Source of the DNA: JBMOOG01 sp049324535
Lineage (GTDB): Bacteria; Pseudomonadota; Alphaproteobacteria; Rhodobacterales; Rhodobacteraceae
Reading direction: 5' to 3'
DNA length: 64,000 nt
Assembly (NCBI GenBank): GCA_049324535.1
Contig: JBMOOG010000026.1
Coordinates: 1 to 64,000 of the forward strand
Shown here: in pieces, positions 26,539 to 33,517 of the stretch
How positions within the stretch are numbered: the stretch's first letter is position 1
How the letters are laid out: each line of letters begins with the position of its first letter
Translations under genes and position numbers: made by a program
The notes under the pieces: generated by a model
What the model was told of the DNA's origin: nothing
The model's database searches: none
What the model saw: only the letters and a program-made list of their open reading frames with translations

Positions 26539-27208
26539 GGCCGTGCTGGAGCTGTCGGGCATCGCCAAGGCCTACAAGCGCGGAACCCCGGCCGAGGTGA
26601 CGGTGCTGCGGGGGCTGGAGCTGCGGCTCCTGCGGGGCGAGGCGGTGGCGCTGGTCGCGCCCTCGGGGGCCGGCAAGTCGACGCTCTTGCACATCGCGGG
26701 GCTTCTTGACACGCCGGACGCGGGCAGCCTGCGGCTGGCGGGCGTCGAGATGGCCGGCGCCAGCGACCGCGCCCGAACCGAGGCCCGTCGCGGGACGCTG
26801 GGTTTCGTCTACCAGTTCCACCATCTCCTGCCGGAGTTCTCGGCGGTCGAGAACATCGTGCTGCCGCAGCTCGCCAACGGCAGCGGACGGCGCGAGGCCG
26901 AGGCCCGGGCGCGCGATCTTCTGGCGCGGGTCGGGCTTGCGGCGCGGGCGGGCCACCGGCCGGCCGAGATGTCGGGGGGCGAGCAGCAGCGGGTGGCGGT
27001 CTGCCGGGCGCTGGCCAACGGCCCGGCGATCCTTCTGGCCGACGAGCCCACCGGAAACCTCGACCCGGCCACGGCCGAGGAGGTCTTCGCCATGCTGATG
27101 GATCTGGTGCGTGCGACCGGGCTTTCCGCGCTGATCGCCACCCACAACCTGGATCTTGCCGCGCGCATGGACCGGGTGCTGCGGCTCGAGGACGGCCGGA
27201 TCATCTGA
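26531..27208 (+). CDS. lolD: Lipoprotein-releasing ABC transporter ATPase LolD
   Basis: A 225-residue ABC ATPase with Walker A APSGAGKST (residues 43-51), a Q-loop in FVYQFHHLLPEFSAVEN (about 98-114), signature MSGGEQQR (about 149-156), Walker B ILLADEPTGNLD and the switch His in ATHNLDLA. It belongs to the MacB/LolD subfamily and energises LolC. The start lies inside the end of lolC, so translation is coupled. Confidence 0.96.
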   Translation: MSEAVLELSGIAKAYKRGTPAEVTVLRGLELRLLRGEAVALVAPSGAGKSTLLHIAGLLDTPDAGSLRLAGVEMAGASDRARTEARRGTLGFVYQFHHLLPEFSAVENIVLPQLANGSGRREAEARARDLLARVGLAARAGHRPAEMSGGEQQRVAVCRALANGPAILLADEPTGNLDPATAEEVFAMLMDLVRATGLSALIATHNLDLAARMDRVLRLEDGRII

Positions 27209-27218
27209 TCCGGATCAA
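27205..27218. promoter_or_regulatory. FNR/FnrL-type box upstream of the cytochrome c pair
   Basis: CTGAT-CCGG-ATCAA matches the FNR consensus TTGAT-N4-ATCAA at 9 of 10 defined positions (the first T is C). It overlaps the lolD stop codon and ends 57 bp before the ATG of the first cytochrome gene, a spacing that suits class II activation (site near -41). This suggests expression under low oxygen. Confidence 0.55.
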
Positions 27219-27275
27219 GGCGCGCGCCGCCGCGCCGGTGCAGCCTTGCCCCGTGAGGCGGACAGGAGACAGGAC

Positions 27276-27677
27276 ATGCGCATCCTTGCGGTCATCGGAC
27301 TTGTGGCGGCGCTGCCGGCCGCGGCGCAGGAGCGGGTTCCCGATCTGACCCTTGGCGCCGAGGTCTACGCCGAGGCGTGCCAGAGCTGCCACGGGCCGGC
27401 GGCCCGGGGCGACGGGCCGATGGCCGGGGCCCTGGCGATTGCGGTGCCGGACCTGACGGGGCTGTCGTCGCGCAACGGCGGCCGCTTCCCCTGGCTGACC
27501 ATCGTCCATATGGTGGACGGGCGCTCGGGCCTGCGCGGCCACGGTGGTCCGATGCCGGTGTTCGGCGCGCTGATGAAGGGCGACAGCGTTGCGGTCGATG
27601 CGCCCGACGGCAGCCCGCTGATCGTGTCGAAGCGGGTGCTGGCGGTGGTGGACTGGCTGGAGTCGATCCAGGAATGA
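27276..27677 (+). CDS. Small periplasmic c-type cytochrome
   Basis: A 133-residue secreted protein with a signal peptide ending near AAA-Q18 and one haem-binding motif CQSCH (residues 35-39) in the class I context AEACQSCHGPAARGDGPMAG. GGPMPVFGALM carries Met residues suited to be the axial ligand. It probably transfers electrons in the periplasm. AGGAGA precedes ATG 27276. It forms a tandem pair with the next cytochrome and lies behind an FNR-type box. Confidence 0.85.
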   Translation: MRILAVIGLVAALPAAAQERVPDLTLGAEVYAEACQSCHGPAARGDGPMAGALAIAVPDLTGLSSRNGGRFPWLTIVHMVDGRSGLRGHGGPMPVFGALMKGDSVAVDAPDGSPLIVSKRVLAVVDWLESIQE

Positions 27678-27709
27678 CGGGCAGGGCCGGGCAGGAGGGG
27701 ACAGGGACG

Positions 27710-28123
27710 ATGCGGGTGATGACCGTTGGGGCGGGGGCGGGACTGGCTGTGACGGCGCTGGTGGCGTGCCAGCCCTTGCCCGAGCCCGAACCCTCGGGGC
27801 GGACGCTCTACGAGCAGTTCTGCGCCTCCTGCCACGGCCCGGCCGGCAAGGGCGACGGCGCGGCGGGCGCGGGCCTCGCACACCGGCCGGCCGACCTGAC
27901 CCGCATCGCGGCGCGGGCCGGGGGCACCTTTCCGATGGTCCGGGTCATGTCCACCATCGACGGCTACACGCGCCGCGGCGACCGCGCGACGGTGATGCCC
28001 GAGATGGGCGCGATCCTGGCCGAGGGTCCGACCGGGGTCTATGTCGCCCCCGACGGGACCGAGACCCCGACGCCGGCCCGCCTTCTCGCGCTGGCCGAGT
28101 ATCTCGCCGCGATCCAGCGCTGA
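27710..28123 (+). CDS. Lipoprotein c-type cytochrome
   Basis: A 137-residue protein with a lipoprotein signal peptide (lipobox LVAC, Cys20) and a haem motif CASCH (38-42) in EQFCASCHGPAGKGDGAAGAG; MPEMGAIL provides candidate axial Met residues. It is a membrane-tethered relative of the preceding soluble cytochrome, with the same layout after the haem site. ATG 27710 follows AGGAGGGG. An ATG at 27674 overlaps the previous stop (ATGA), but that start would put the lipobox too far in. Confidence 0.85.
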   Translation: MRVMTVGAGAGLAVTALVACQPLPEPEPSGRTLYEQFCASCHGPAGKGDGAAGAGLAHRPADLTRIAARAGGTFPMVRVMSTIDGYTRRGDRATVMPEMGAILAEGPTGVYVAPDGTETPTPARLLALAEYLAAIQR

Positions 28124-28573
28124 TCAGCCGCGCTGGATCAGCGCAATTCCCGCCGCCATCATCGCCAGCCCGGCCCCGCGCATGAGCGAGAGCGGCCGCT
28201 GGGCCGCGCCGAACAGCGCGAACTGGTCGATGGCCGTCGCGGCCAGCATCTGGCCCAGCAGGACGAAGAAGATGGCGTTTCCGATCCCGAAGCGGGGCGC
28301 GACCCAGGTGATCGACAGCACGTAGAAGGCGACGAGCAATCCGGCCAGAAAGAGGTGCCGGGGTTGCGACGGTGCCGCGGCAAGCCGGGGCAGCGCACCG
28401 GTCAGCGCCGCAAAGGCGAACGCGCCGAGAAGGGCCACGGTGAACAGGATGACGGCCGCCGCCGCGGGCGCGCCCAGTCTCTGGCCGAGCTGCGCGTTGA
28501 GCGCGGCCAGCACCGGAATGCCGATCCCGGCGGCCAGCATGACAAGGGCGTAGCGGAGGTTCTCGGCGGTCAT
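28124..28573 (-). CDS. DMT-superfamily small transporter (YdcZ-like)
   Basis: A 149-residue membrane protein with about five hydrophobic segments (YALVMLAAGIGIPVLAALN, AAAVILFTVALLGAFAFAAL, LFLAGLLVAFYVLSITWVAP, AIFFVLLGQMLAATAID, MRGAGLAMMAAGIALI), the DMT/YdcZ layout with the conserved N-terminal AALNAQLG. Half-size drug/metabolite transporters of this group act as dimers. The substrate is unknown. It ends exactly at the base after the lipoprotein cytochrome stop; the two are convergent. Confidence 0.82.
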   Translation of the reverse strand: MTAENLRYALVMLAAGIGIPVLAALNAQLGQRLGAPAAAAVILFTVALLGAFAFAALTGALPRLAAAPSQPRHLFLAGLLVAFYVLSITWVAPRFGIGNAIFFVLLGQMLAATAIDQFALFGAAQRPLSLMRGAGLAMMAAGIALIQRG

Positions 28574-28691
28574 GGGGCGCGGGCTCCGGGCTGGTCAGGA
28601 TCGCGCCCCGAAGCTTGCCCGAGCCCGCGCCGGACGCAAGGGGGGACGCGGGGGGCTTTCTGGAACAGGGAGACGCCGGGGCCGGCCCCGG

Positions 28692-29078
28692 TCAGATGGT
28701 CGCGACCACCTCGCGCAGCCTCGCGCGCACCTGACCGGCCACTTCGGCCAGCCGGTCGTTCGCGATGGCCTGCATCGAGGCGACCGGGTCGATCGCGCTC
28801 ACCTCGGTGCCTCCGGCCACCTCGCGCAGGATGACGTTGCAGGGCAGCATCGCGCCCACCCGCGGCTCGAGTCCGATCGCCTGAAGCGCCATCGTCGGAT
28901 TGCAGGCACCGAGGATCCGGTAGCCGGCGATCGTCGCGCCGAGCTTCGTCCGCAGGGTCGCGGCCACGTCGATTTCGGTCAGCACGCCGAAACCCTGCGC
29001 GGCCAGCGCGGCGCGGGTGCGGGTCTCGGCCTCCGGCAGGCCGACGCCCGCCAGCGTGCGGTCGATGGTGTAGCTCAT
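28692..29078 (-). CDS. DUF302 family protein
   Basis: A 128-residue cytosolic protein of the DUF302 fold: FGVLTEIDVAATLRTKLGATIAGYRILGACNPTMA (discontinuous in the family) followed by LPCNVILRE and SAIDP. The CNP and LPCNV cysteines are conserved in the family, which often occurs near cytochromes or metal-stress genes. Function unknown. The start has an ideal AAGGAGG. It lies 20 bp downstream of the DUF1194 gene, so probably in one operon. Confidence 0.88.
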   Translation of the reverse strand: MSYTIDRTLAGVGLPEAETRTRAALAAQGFGVLTEIDVAATLRTKLGATIAGYRILGACNPTMALQAIGLEPRVGAMLPCNVILREVAGGTEVSAIDPVASMQAIANDRLAEVAGQVRARLREVVATI

Positions 29079-29098
29079 GGCATCCTCCTTCGGGCCGA

Positions 29099-29827
29099 TC
29101 AGGGGGCCTTCAGGACAACGGGCAGGGCGCCCGAAGGTTCCGGCGTCTGCCCGGCGATCTCGAGGACGAGCTTGCGGCGGACCGCCCCGGCGAAGCTCTC
29201 GCGGGTCTCGGCCGCGATGACGAAGGCACCGGGGCCGCCGATGATCCGGTCGCGGAAGTCGTCGGCGAGCGAGGCACGGGTGCTTCCCGACCCGGTCGCG
29301 CAGTCGCGGCAGAGGATCGGCAGGCCGTTGATGGTGATCCCGGCGGCGAGGACCTCGGCACGGGCTGCGGCGATGGAGGGGCCCGAGAAGTTGCCGACGC
29401 TGTCGCCGGAAAAGTCGATGACCCGGCGCAGGCCCCGGAAGCTGTTGCCCTCGATCGCGTCGCGGCCGGCCAGCAGAGCCGATCCGATGGCGTTGCGCCC
29501 GAAGGCGAGCCGCGGCATGGCGGTCAGTTCGCGCGCGAAGGCCGCCGCGGCCTCGGGCCCGTCGATCAGCCGCCAGTCCGCGACCACCTGCTGGTCGGCC
29601 GCCCATTCGACATAGACCACCGCGATCGAGGCGGTGGTGGTGTTGCCGATCGCGGCCAGAACCTCGGGCGCGGTGATGGCCTGCGCATAGCCCTCGCGCT
29701 GGAGCGCGATCTCGTCGTCGCTGATCGACCCCGAGGCGTCGGCGAGGAGCACCAGTTCGAGGTCCACCTCCTGCGCGACGGCCGGAGGGGCGAGGGCGAG
29801 GGCCAGAAGGACAAGGGCCGTGCGCAT
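29099..29827 (-). CDS. DUF1194 secreted vWA-like protein (paralogue 1)
   Basis: A 242-residue protein with a signal peptide (MRTALVLLALALAPPAVA) and a von Willebrand A-like fold; the MIDAS motif DASGS is at about residues 30-34. RVIDFSGDSVGNF and GLPILCRDC follow. DUF1194 proteins are typical of Rhodobacterales and of unknown function, probably metal-dependent adhesion or scaffolding in the periplasm. A second family member lies at 42772-43476. Confidence 0.85.
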   Translation of the reverse strand: MRTALVLLALALAPPAVAQEVDLELVLLADASGSISDDEIALQREGYAQAITAPEVLAAIGNTTTASIAVVYVEWAADQQVVADWRLIDGPEAAAAFARELTAMPRLAFGRNAIGSALLAGRDAIEGNSFRGLRRVIDFSGDSVGNFSGPSIAAARAEVLAAGITINGLPILCRDCATGSGSTRASLADDFRDRIIGGPGAFVIAAETRESFAGAVRRKLVLEIAGQTPEPSGALPVVLKAP

Positions 29828-29968
29828 GGTCCCAGAGTGCCACGATCGCGCCGTCAGACCAGAAACGGATGCGTGATCGGCCTGCGGCGCCGACCGGCCC
29901 TGCCGGGCACCGGTCCCGCCCCCGAGCGGCCGGCGGTCAGGTCCGCGCGGCCCGCCCCCGGCGCGGGG

Positions 29969-30718
29969 TCACTTGCGGACGAGAAGGCGCTTCGATTTCT
30001 CGTCGTCGGCGATCTCGTGCACCTGTCCGGCGGCGAACAGCCGCTGAAGGGCGGGCGGGTTGCGCCGGAGATACTGCTTGCGAAAGTCCATCACCACGAG
30101 CCCGCCCTCGGCGACCGTCCGGCAAAAGAGATCGAGATACTCGTCGATGGGGTAGTGGAACCCGCAGGAAAACAGGCTGGTCACCAGATCGCCGCTCAGC
30201 CCGGCGACCGCTTCGGGGGTCTTGCGCGGGTTGATCGTGATAACCCGGTCGGCCGGCGTGCCGTTGTCGATCAGGAAGGCACGCGCATCCTCGAGGCTGG
30301 CATAGCCCGACCCCGCCTCCGCCCAGCCGTGATACTGCGCATCGGTCTGCTCGATGTCCACAAGGGTGAACCGGCAGCCGAAATCCGCCGAGAGGAAGGC
30401 GTCGTTGATCGCCTGGCCGCAGCCGATGTCGATGACGTGCCGGGGAGCGAGGCCGTTGTCCCGGAGATAGGCCCGCAAGGGCCGATACTCGGCGTGGATC
30501 TCGCGCACCGCCCCGTGGAAGATGTCGCGCCGCCGCGCGCGGACCTCTTCGACGATCGGGCCGAAGTCGCCGGCCATCCGCGCCTTGCGCGCCTTCTGGC
30601 TGATCTGCTTGGTCCGCTGAAAGCCGAGGAGGACGATCCCCGCATCGGACATGGCCGCATCGCTCAGGTCGGGAACCGGCATCTCGCACCCTCCACTCTT
30701 GGTCGTCCCCTCAGACAT
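29969..30718 (-). CDS. SAM-dependent methyltransferase-like protein
   Basis: A 249-residue protein with a class I methyltransferase core: HVIDIGCGQAINDAFLS (about 93-109) is motif I, FTLVDIEQTDAQYHG the acidic loop, and VTSLFSCGFHYPIDEYLDLF the motif IV region. The first 80 residues are helical and basic. The substrate is unknown. The start overlaps the parE stop by 8 bp, so it is likely translated from the parE message; ATG 30682 is an alternative start. Confidence 0.75.
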   Translation of the reverse strand: MSEGTTKSGGCEMPVPDLSDAAMSDAGIVLLGFQRTKQISQKARKARMAGDFGPIVEEVRARRRDIFHGAVREIHAEYRPLRAYLRDNGLAPRHVIDIGCGQAINDAFLSADFGCRFTLVDIEQTDAQYHGWAEAGSGYASLEDARAFLIDNGTPADRVITINPRKTPEAVAGLSGDLVTSLFSCGFHYPIDEYLDLFCRTVAEGGLVVMDFRKQYLRRNPPALQRLFAAGQVHEIADDEKSKRLLVRK

Positions 30719-32666
30719 CCAGCTCCTCCACGAACCGCGCGTTTTCCTGGATGTACTGGAACCGCAGCTCGGGCTTCTTGCCCATCAGCCGCTCGACCAG
30801 ATCCCCGGTCTCGCCGGGCTCGTCCTCGTCGATGGTGACGCGGATCAGCTTGCGGGTCTCGGGGTTCATGGTGGTGTCCTTCAGGTCCTTGGCGTCCATC
30901 TCGCCCAGACCCTTGAACCGCTGCACGTCGATCTTGCCCTTGCCGCCCAGTCCCTTCGCCAGCCATTCCTCCTTTTCGGCGTCATCGGCCACGTAGATGC
31001 GCCGCGCGCCCTGCGTCAGCCGGTAGAGCGGCGGACAGGCGAGGTAGAGGTGCCCCTTGTCGATCAGCGGCCGCATCTGGGTGAAGAAGAAGGTCATCAG
31101 GAGGGACGCGATATGGGCGCCGTCCACGTCCGCGTCGGTCATGATGATGATCTTGTCGTAGCGCAGGTCGTCCACGCGGAACTTCGTGCCCATGCCGACG
31201 CCCAGCGCCTCGCAGATGTCGCGGATCTCGGCGTTGTCGTTGAGCTTGCCCGAGGCCGCGCCCAGCACGTTCAGCACCTTGCCGCGCAGGGGCAGAAGCG
31301 CCTGGAACTCGCGCTCGCGCGCGCCCTTGGCGCTGCCGCCCGCGCTGTCGCCCTCGACGATGAACAGCTCGGTGCCTTCCCGGTTCTTGGCGGTGCAGTC
31401 CACGAGCTTGCCGGGCAGGCGCAGCCTCTTCGTCGCGCTCTTGCGCTGGGTTTCCTTCTCGGCCCGGCGGCGCATCCGTTCCTCGGCGCGCAGCACCACA
31501 TAGTCGAGGATGGCGCCCGCCGACTTCGGGTCGGCGGCCAGCCAGTTGTCGAAGTGGTCGCGCACCGCCCCCTCGACCAGCCGCTGCGCCTCGGCGGTGG
31601 CGAGGCGGTCCTTGGTCTGGCCGACGAACTCGGGCTCGCGGATGAAGCACGAGACCAGCGCGCAGCCGCCCGCGGCGAGATCCTCGCGCGTGACCTCGGC
31701 GACCTTGCGGTTGCGGACGAGATCGCCATAGGCCCGCAGGCCCTTCAGCACCGCGTTCCAGAAGCCGATCTCATGCGTGCCGCCCTCGGGCGTCGGCACG
31801 GTGTTGCAGTAGGACTGGATGAAGCCGTCGCGCATGGGCGTCCAGTTGATCGCCCATTCCACGCTGCCGGGCACGCCGAACTTGTCCTGGAACTGCACCT
31901 TGCCGGCGAAGGGGCGCTCGGCGTAGGTCTCGGACCCTTCCAGCGTCTCGGCGAGGTAGTCGGCGAGCCCCCCGGGGAAGTGGAAGGTCGCCTCCTGGGG
32001 CGTGTCGCCGTCCGCGATCGCCGACTTCCAGCGGATCTCGACGCCCGAGAAGAGGTAGGCCTTCGACCGCACCATCTTGAAGAGCCGAGACGGGCGGAAC
32101 CGGTGGTGGCCGAAGATCTGCTCGTCGGGGTGGAAGGTCGTCGTGGTCCCGCGCCGGTTCGAGGCCGCGCCCAGTTCGACCACCGGTCCCTGCGGAACAC
32201 CGCGGGAGAACCGCTGCTCGACCAGTTTCCGGTCGCGCGCGACCTGCACCACCATCCAGTCCGACAGCGCGTTGACCACCGAGGCCCCGACCCCGTGCAG
32301 ACCGCCCGAGGTCTGGTAGGCGTCGCCTCCGAACTTGCCGCCCGCGTGCAGCGTGCACAGGATCACCTCGAGCGCGGATTTGCCCGGGAATTTCGGGTGC
32401 GGATCGAAGGGCATGCCGCGGCCGTTGTCGCGGATCGTGACCGAGTGGTCGGCGTGCAGTTCGACCTCGATGCGGTTGGCGTGGCCGGCGACGGCCTCGT
32501 CCATCGAGTTGTCGAGGATCTCGGCCACCAGATGGTGCAGGGCCCGTTCGTCGGTGCCGCCGATGTACATGCCGGGGCGCTTGCGGACCGGCTCCAGCCC
32601 CTCGAGAACCTCGATGGACGAGGCGTCATAGACGGGGCCATTGCCGGCAAGAAGATCGTTGGGCAT
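30711..32666 (-). CDS. parE: DNA topoisomerase IV subunit B
   Basis: A 651-residue type IIA topoisomerase ATPase subunit that with ParC decatenates daughter chromosomes. The GHKL ATPase shows EILDNSMDE, DNGRGMPFDPH and GGLHGVGASVVNALS; the TOPRIM domain shows FIVEGDSAGGSAKGAR and MTDADVDGAHI; PLRGKVLN follows the EGDSAGG motif. The opening DASSIEVLEGLEPVRKRPG and the 650-residue length fit ParE rather than the longer GyrB. ATG 32666. Confidence 0.95.
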   Translation of the reverse strand: MPNDLLAGNGPVYDASSIEVLEGLEPVRKRPGMYIGGTDERALHHLVAEILDNSMDEAVAGHANRIEVELHADHSVTIRDNGRGMPFDPHPKFPGKSALEVILCTLHAGGKFGGDAYQTSGGLHGVGASVVNALSDWMVVQVARDRKLVEQRFSRGVPQGPVVELGAASNRRGTTTTFHPDEQIFGHHRFRPSRLFKMVRSKAYLFSGVEIRWKSAIADGDTPQEATFHFPGGLADYLAETLEGSETYAERPFAGKVQFQDKFGVPGSVEWAINWTPMRDGFIQSYCNTVPTPEGGTHEIGFWNAVLKGLRAYGDLVRNRKVAEVTREDLAAGGCALVSCFIREPEFVGQTKDRLATAEAQRLVEGAVRDHFDNWLAADPKSAGAILDYVVLRAEERMRRRAEKETQRKSATKRLRLPGKLVDCTAKNREGTELFIVEGDSAGGSAKGAREREFQALLPLRGKVLNVLGAASGKLNDNAEIRDICEALGVGMGTKFRVDDLRYDKIIIMTDADVDGAHIASLLMTFFFTQMRPLIDKGHLYLACPPLYRLTQGARRIYVADDAEKEEWLAKGLGGKGKIDVQRFKGLGEMDAKDLKDTTMNPETRKLIRVTIDEDEPGETGDLVERLMGKKPELRFQYIQENARFVEELDV

Positions 32667-32866
32667 GGGACTGCTCGGTCTTGTGGTTTGGAGCGGGAAT
32701 AGACCACAGCGGCGTGCTGCGGGCAAGGCGGCGGTCGGCGCGCGGAAACCCGGCCGCGAACCGGACCGCGAACCGGGCCCGGCCACGAAAACGCTCGCGT
32801 GCCGGGGCCGGACGCCGGTATGCAGGGCGTCGGGGTCGGGGTCGGGATCGGGGGAGAGGACAGAGG

Positions 32867-33490
32867 ATGTTTGCGCGCCACTACCGGTTTCTCGTCGCCT
32901 TCGCGGCCGGCCTCGCCGCGGGCCTTGCGGCCTTCCCCTTCGATCTGGGCCTGCGGATCCTGCTTGCGGCCGATGTCTTCTATGCCTCCTATCTGGGTCT
33001 CATGATCGCCCTGGCGCGCGCCACCACGATCGAGACCCTGCAGCGACGGGCCTCCATCGTCGACGAGGGGCTGATCTTCATCGTGGCTCTGACCGCGCTC
33101 GCCGTGTTCGGAAGCCTTTCGGCGGTGGTCATGGCGCTGCACGGTGGCGGCACCGAGCCCGAGGAAGGAATCCTCGCGCTGCTGGCGGTGCCGCTGGGCT
33201 GGGCCACGATCCACACGCTGGCGGCCTTCCACTACGCGCATGAATACTACCGGAACGGTCCGGACGGGAAGGACCAGGGCGGCATCACCTTCGACGACAC
33301 GCCCGAGCCCGGAATCGTCGAGTTCCTCTACTTTGCCTATGTGATCGGCATGACGGCGCAGGTCGCCGACACCAACCTGACCACCACCGGCATGCGCCGG
33401 GCGGTGCTGGCCCATGCCATTGCGTCGTTCTTCTACAACACCGCCCTGCTGGCGCTTGCGGTCAACGCGGGGGTGACGCTGGCCAGCTGA
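32867..33490 (+). CDS. DUF1345 membrane protein
   Basis: A 207-residue inner-membrane protein with about five helices (FLVAFAAGLAAGLAAFPF, ILLAADVFYASYLGLMIAL, IFIVALTALAVFGSLSAVV, GWATIHTLAAFHYAHEYY, IASFFYNTALLALAVNA). The family signature is in FLYFAYVIGMTAQVADTNLTT. Function unknown. ATG 32867 is preferred over an upstream frame opening at 32681 because the upstream residues are an Arg-rich non-hydrophobic stretch. Confidence 0.87.
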   Translation: MFARHYRFLVAFAAGLAAGLAAFPFDLGLRILLAADVFYASYLGLMIALARATTIETLQRRASIVDEGLIFIVALTALAVFGSLSAVVMALHGGGTEPEEGILALLAVPLGWATIHTLAAFHYAHEYYRNGPDGKDQGGITFDDTPEPGIVEFLYFAYVIGMTAQVADTNLTTTGMRRAVLAHAIASFFYNTALLALAVNAGVTLAS

Positions 33491-33517
33491 CGGCGGGGCC
33501 GGGCGCTTGCCCCCTGG

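Noticed and set aside
28121..28150. Shared hairpin terminator at the cytochrome/DMT transporter junction (CGCTGATCAG region)
   Set aside because: The repeat is imperfect and lies inside both coding ends; too weak to call.
32681..32866. N-terminal extension of the DUF1345 protein
   Set aside because: The 62 extra residues are Arg/Gly/Ala repeats typical of out-of-frame GC-rich DNA and overlap the parE promoter region; ATG 32867 starts the hydrophobic family domain.
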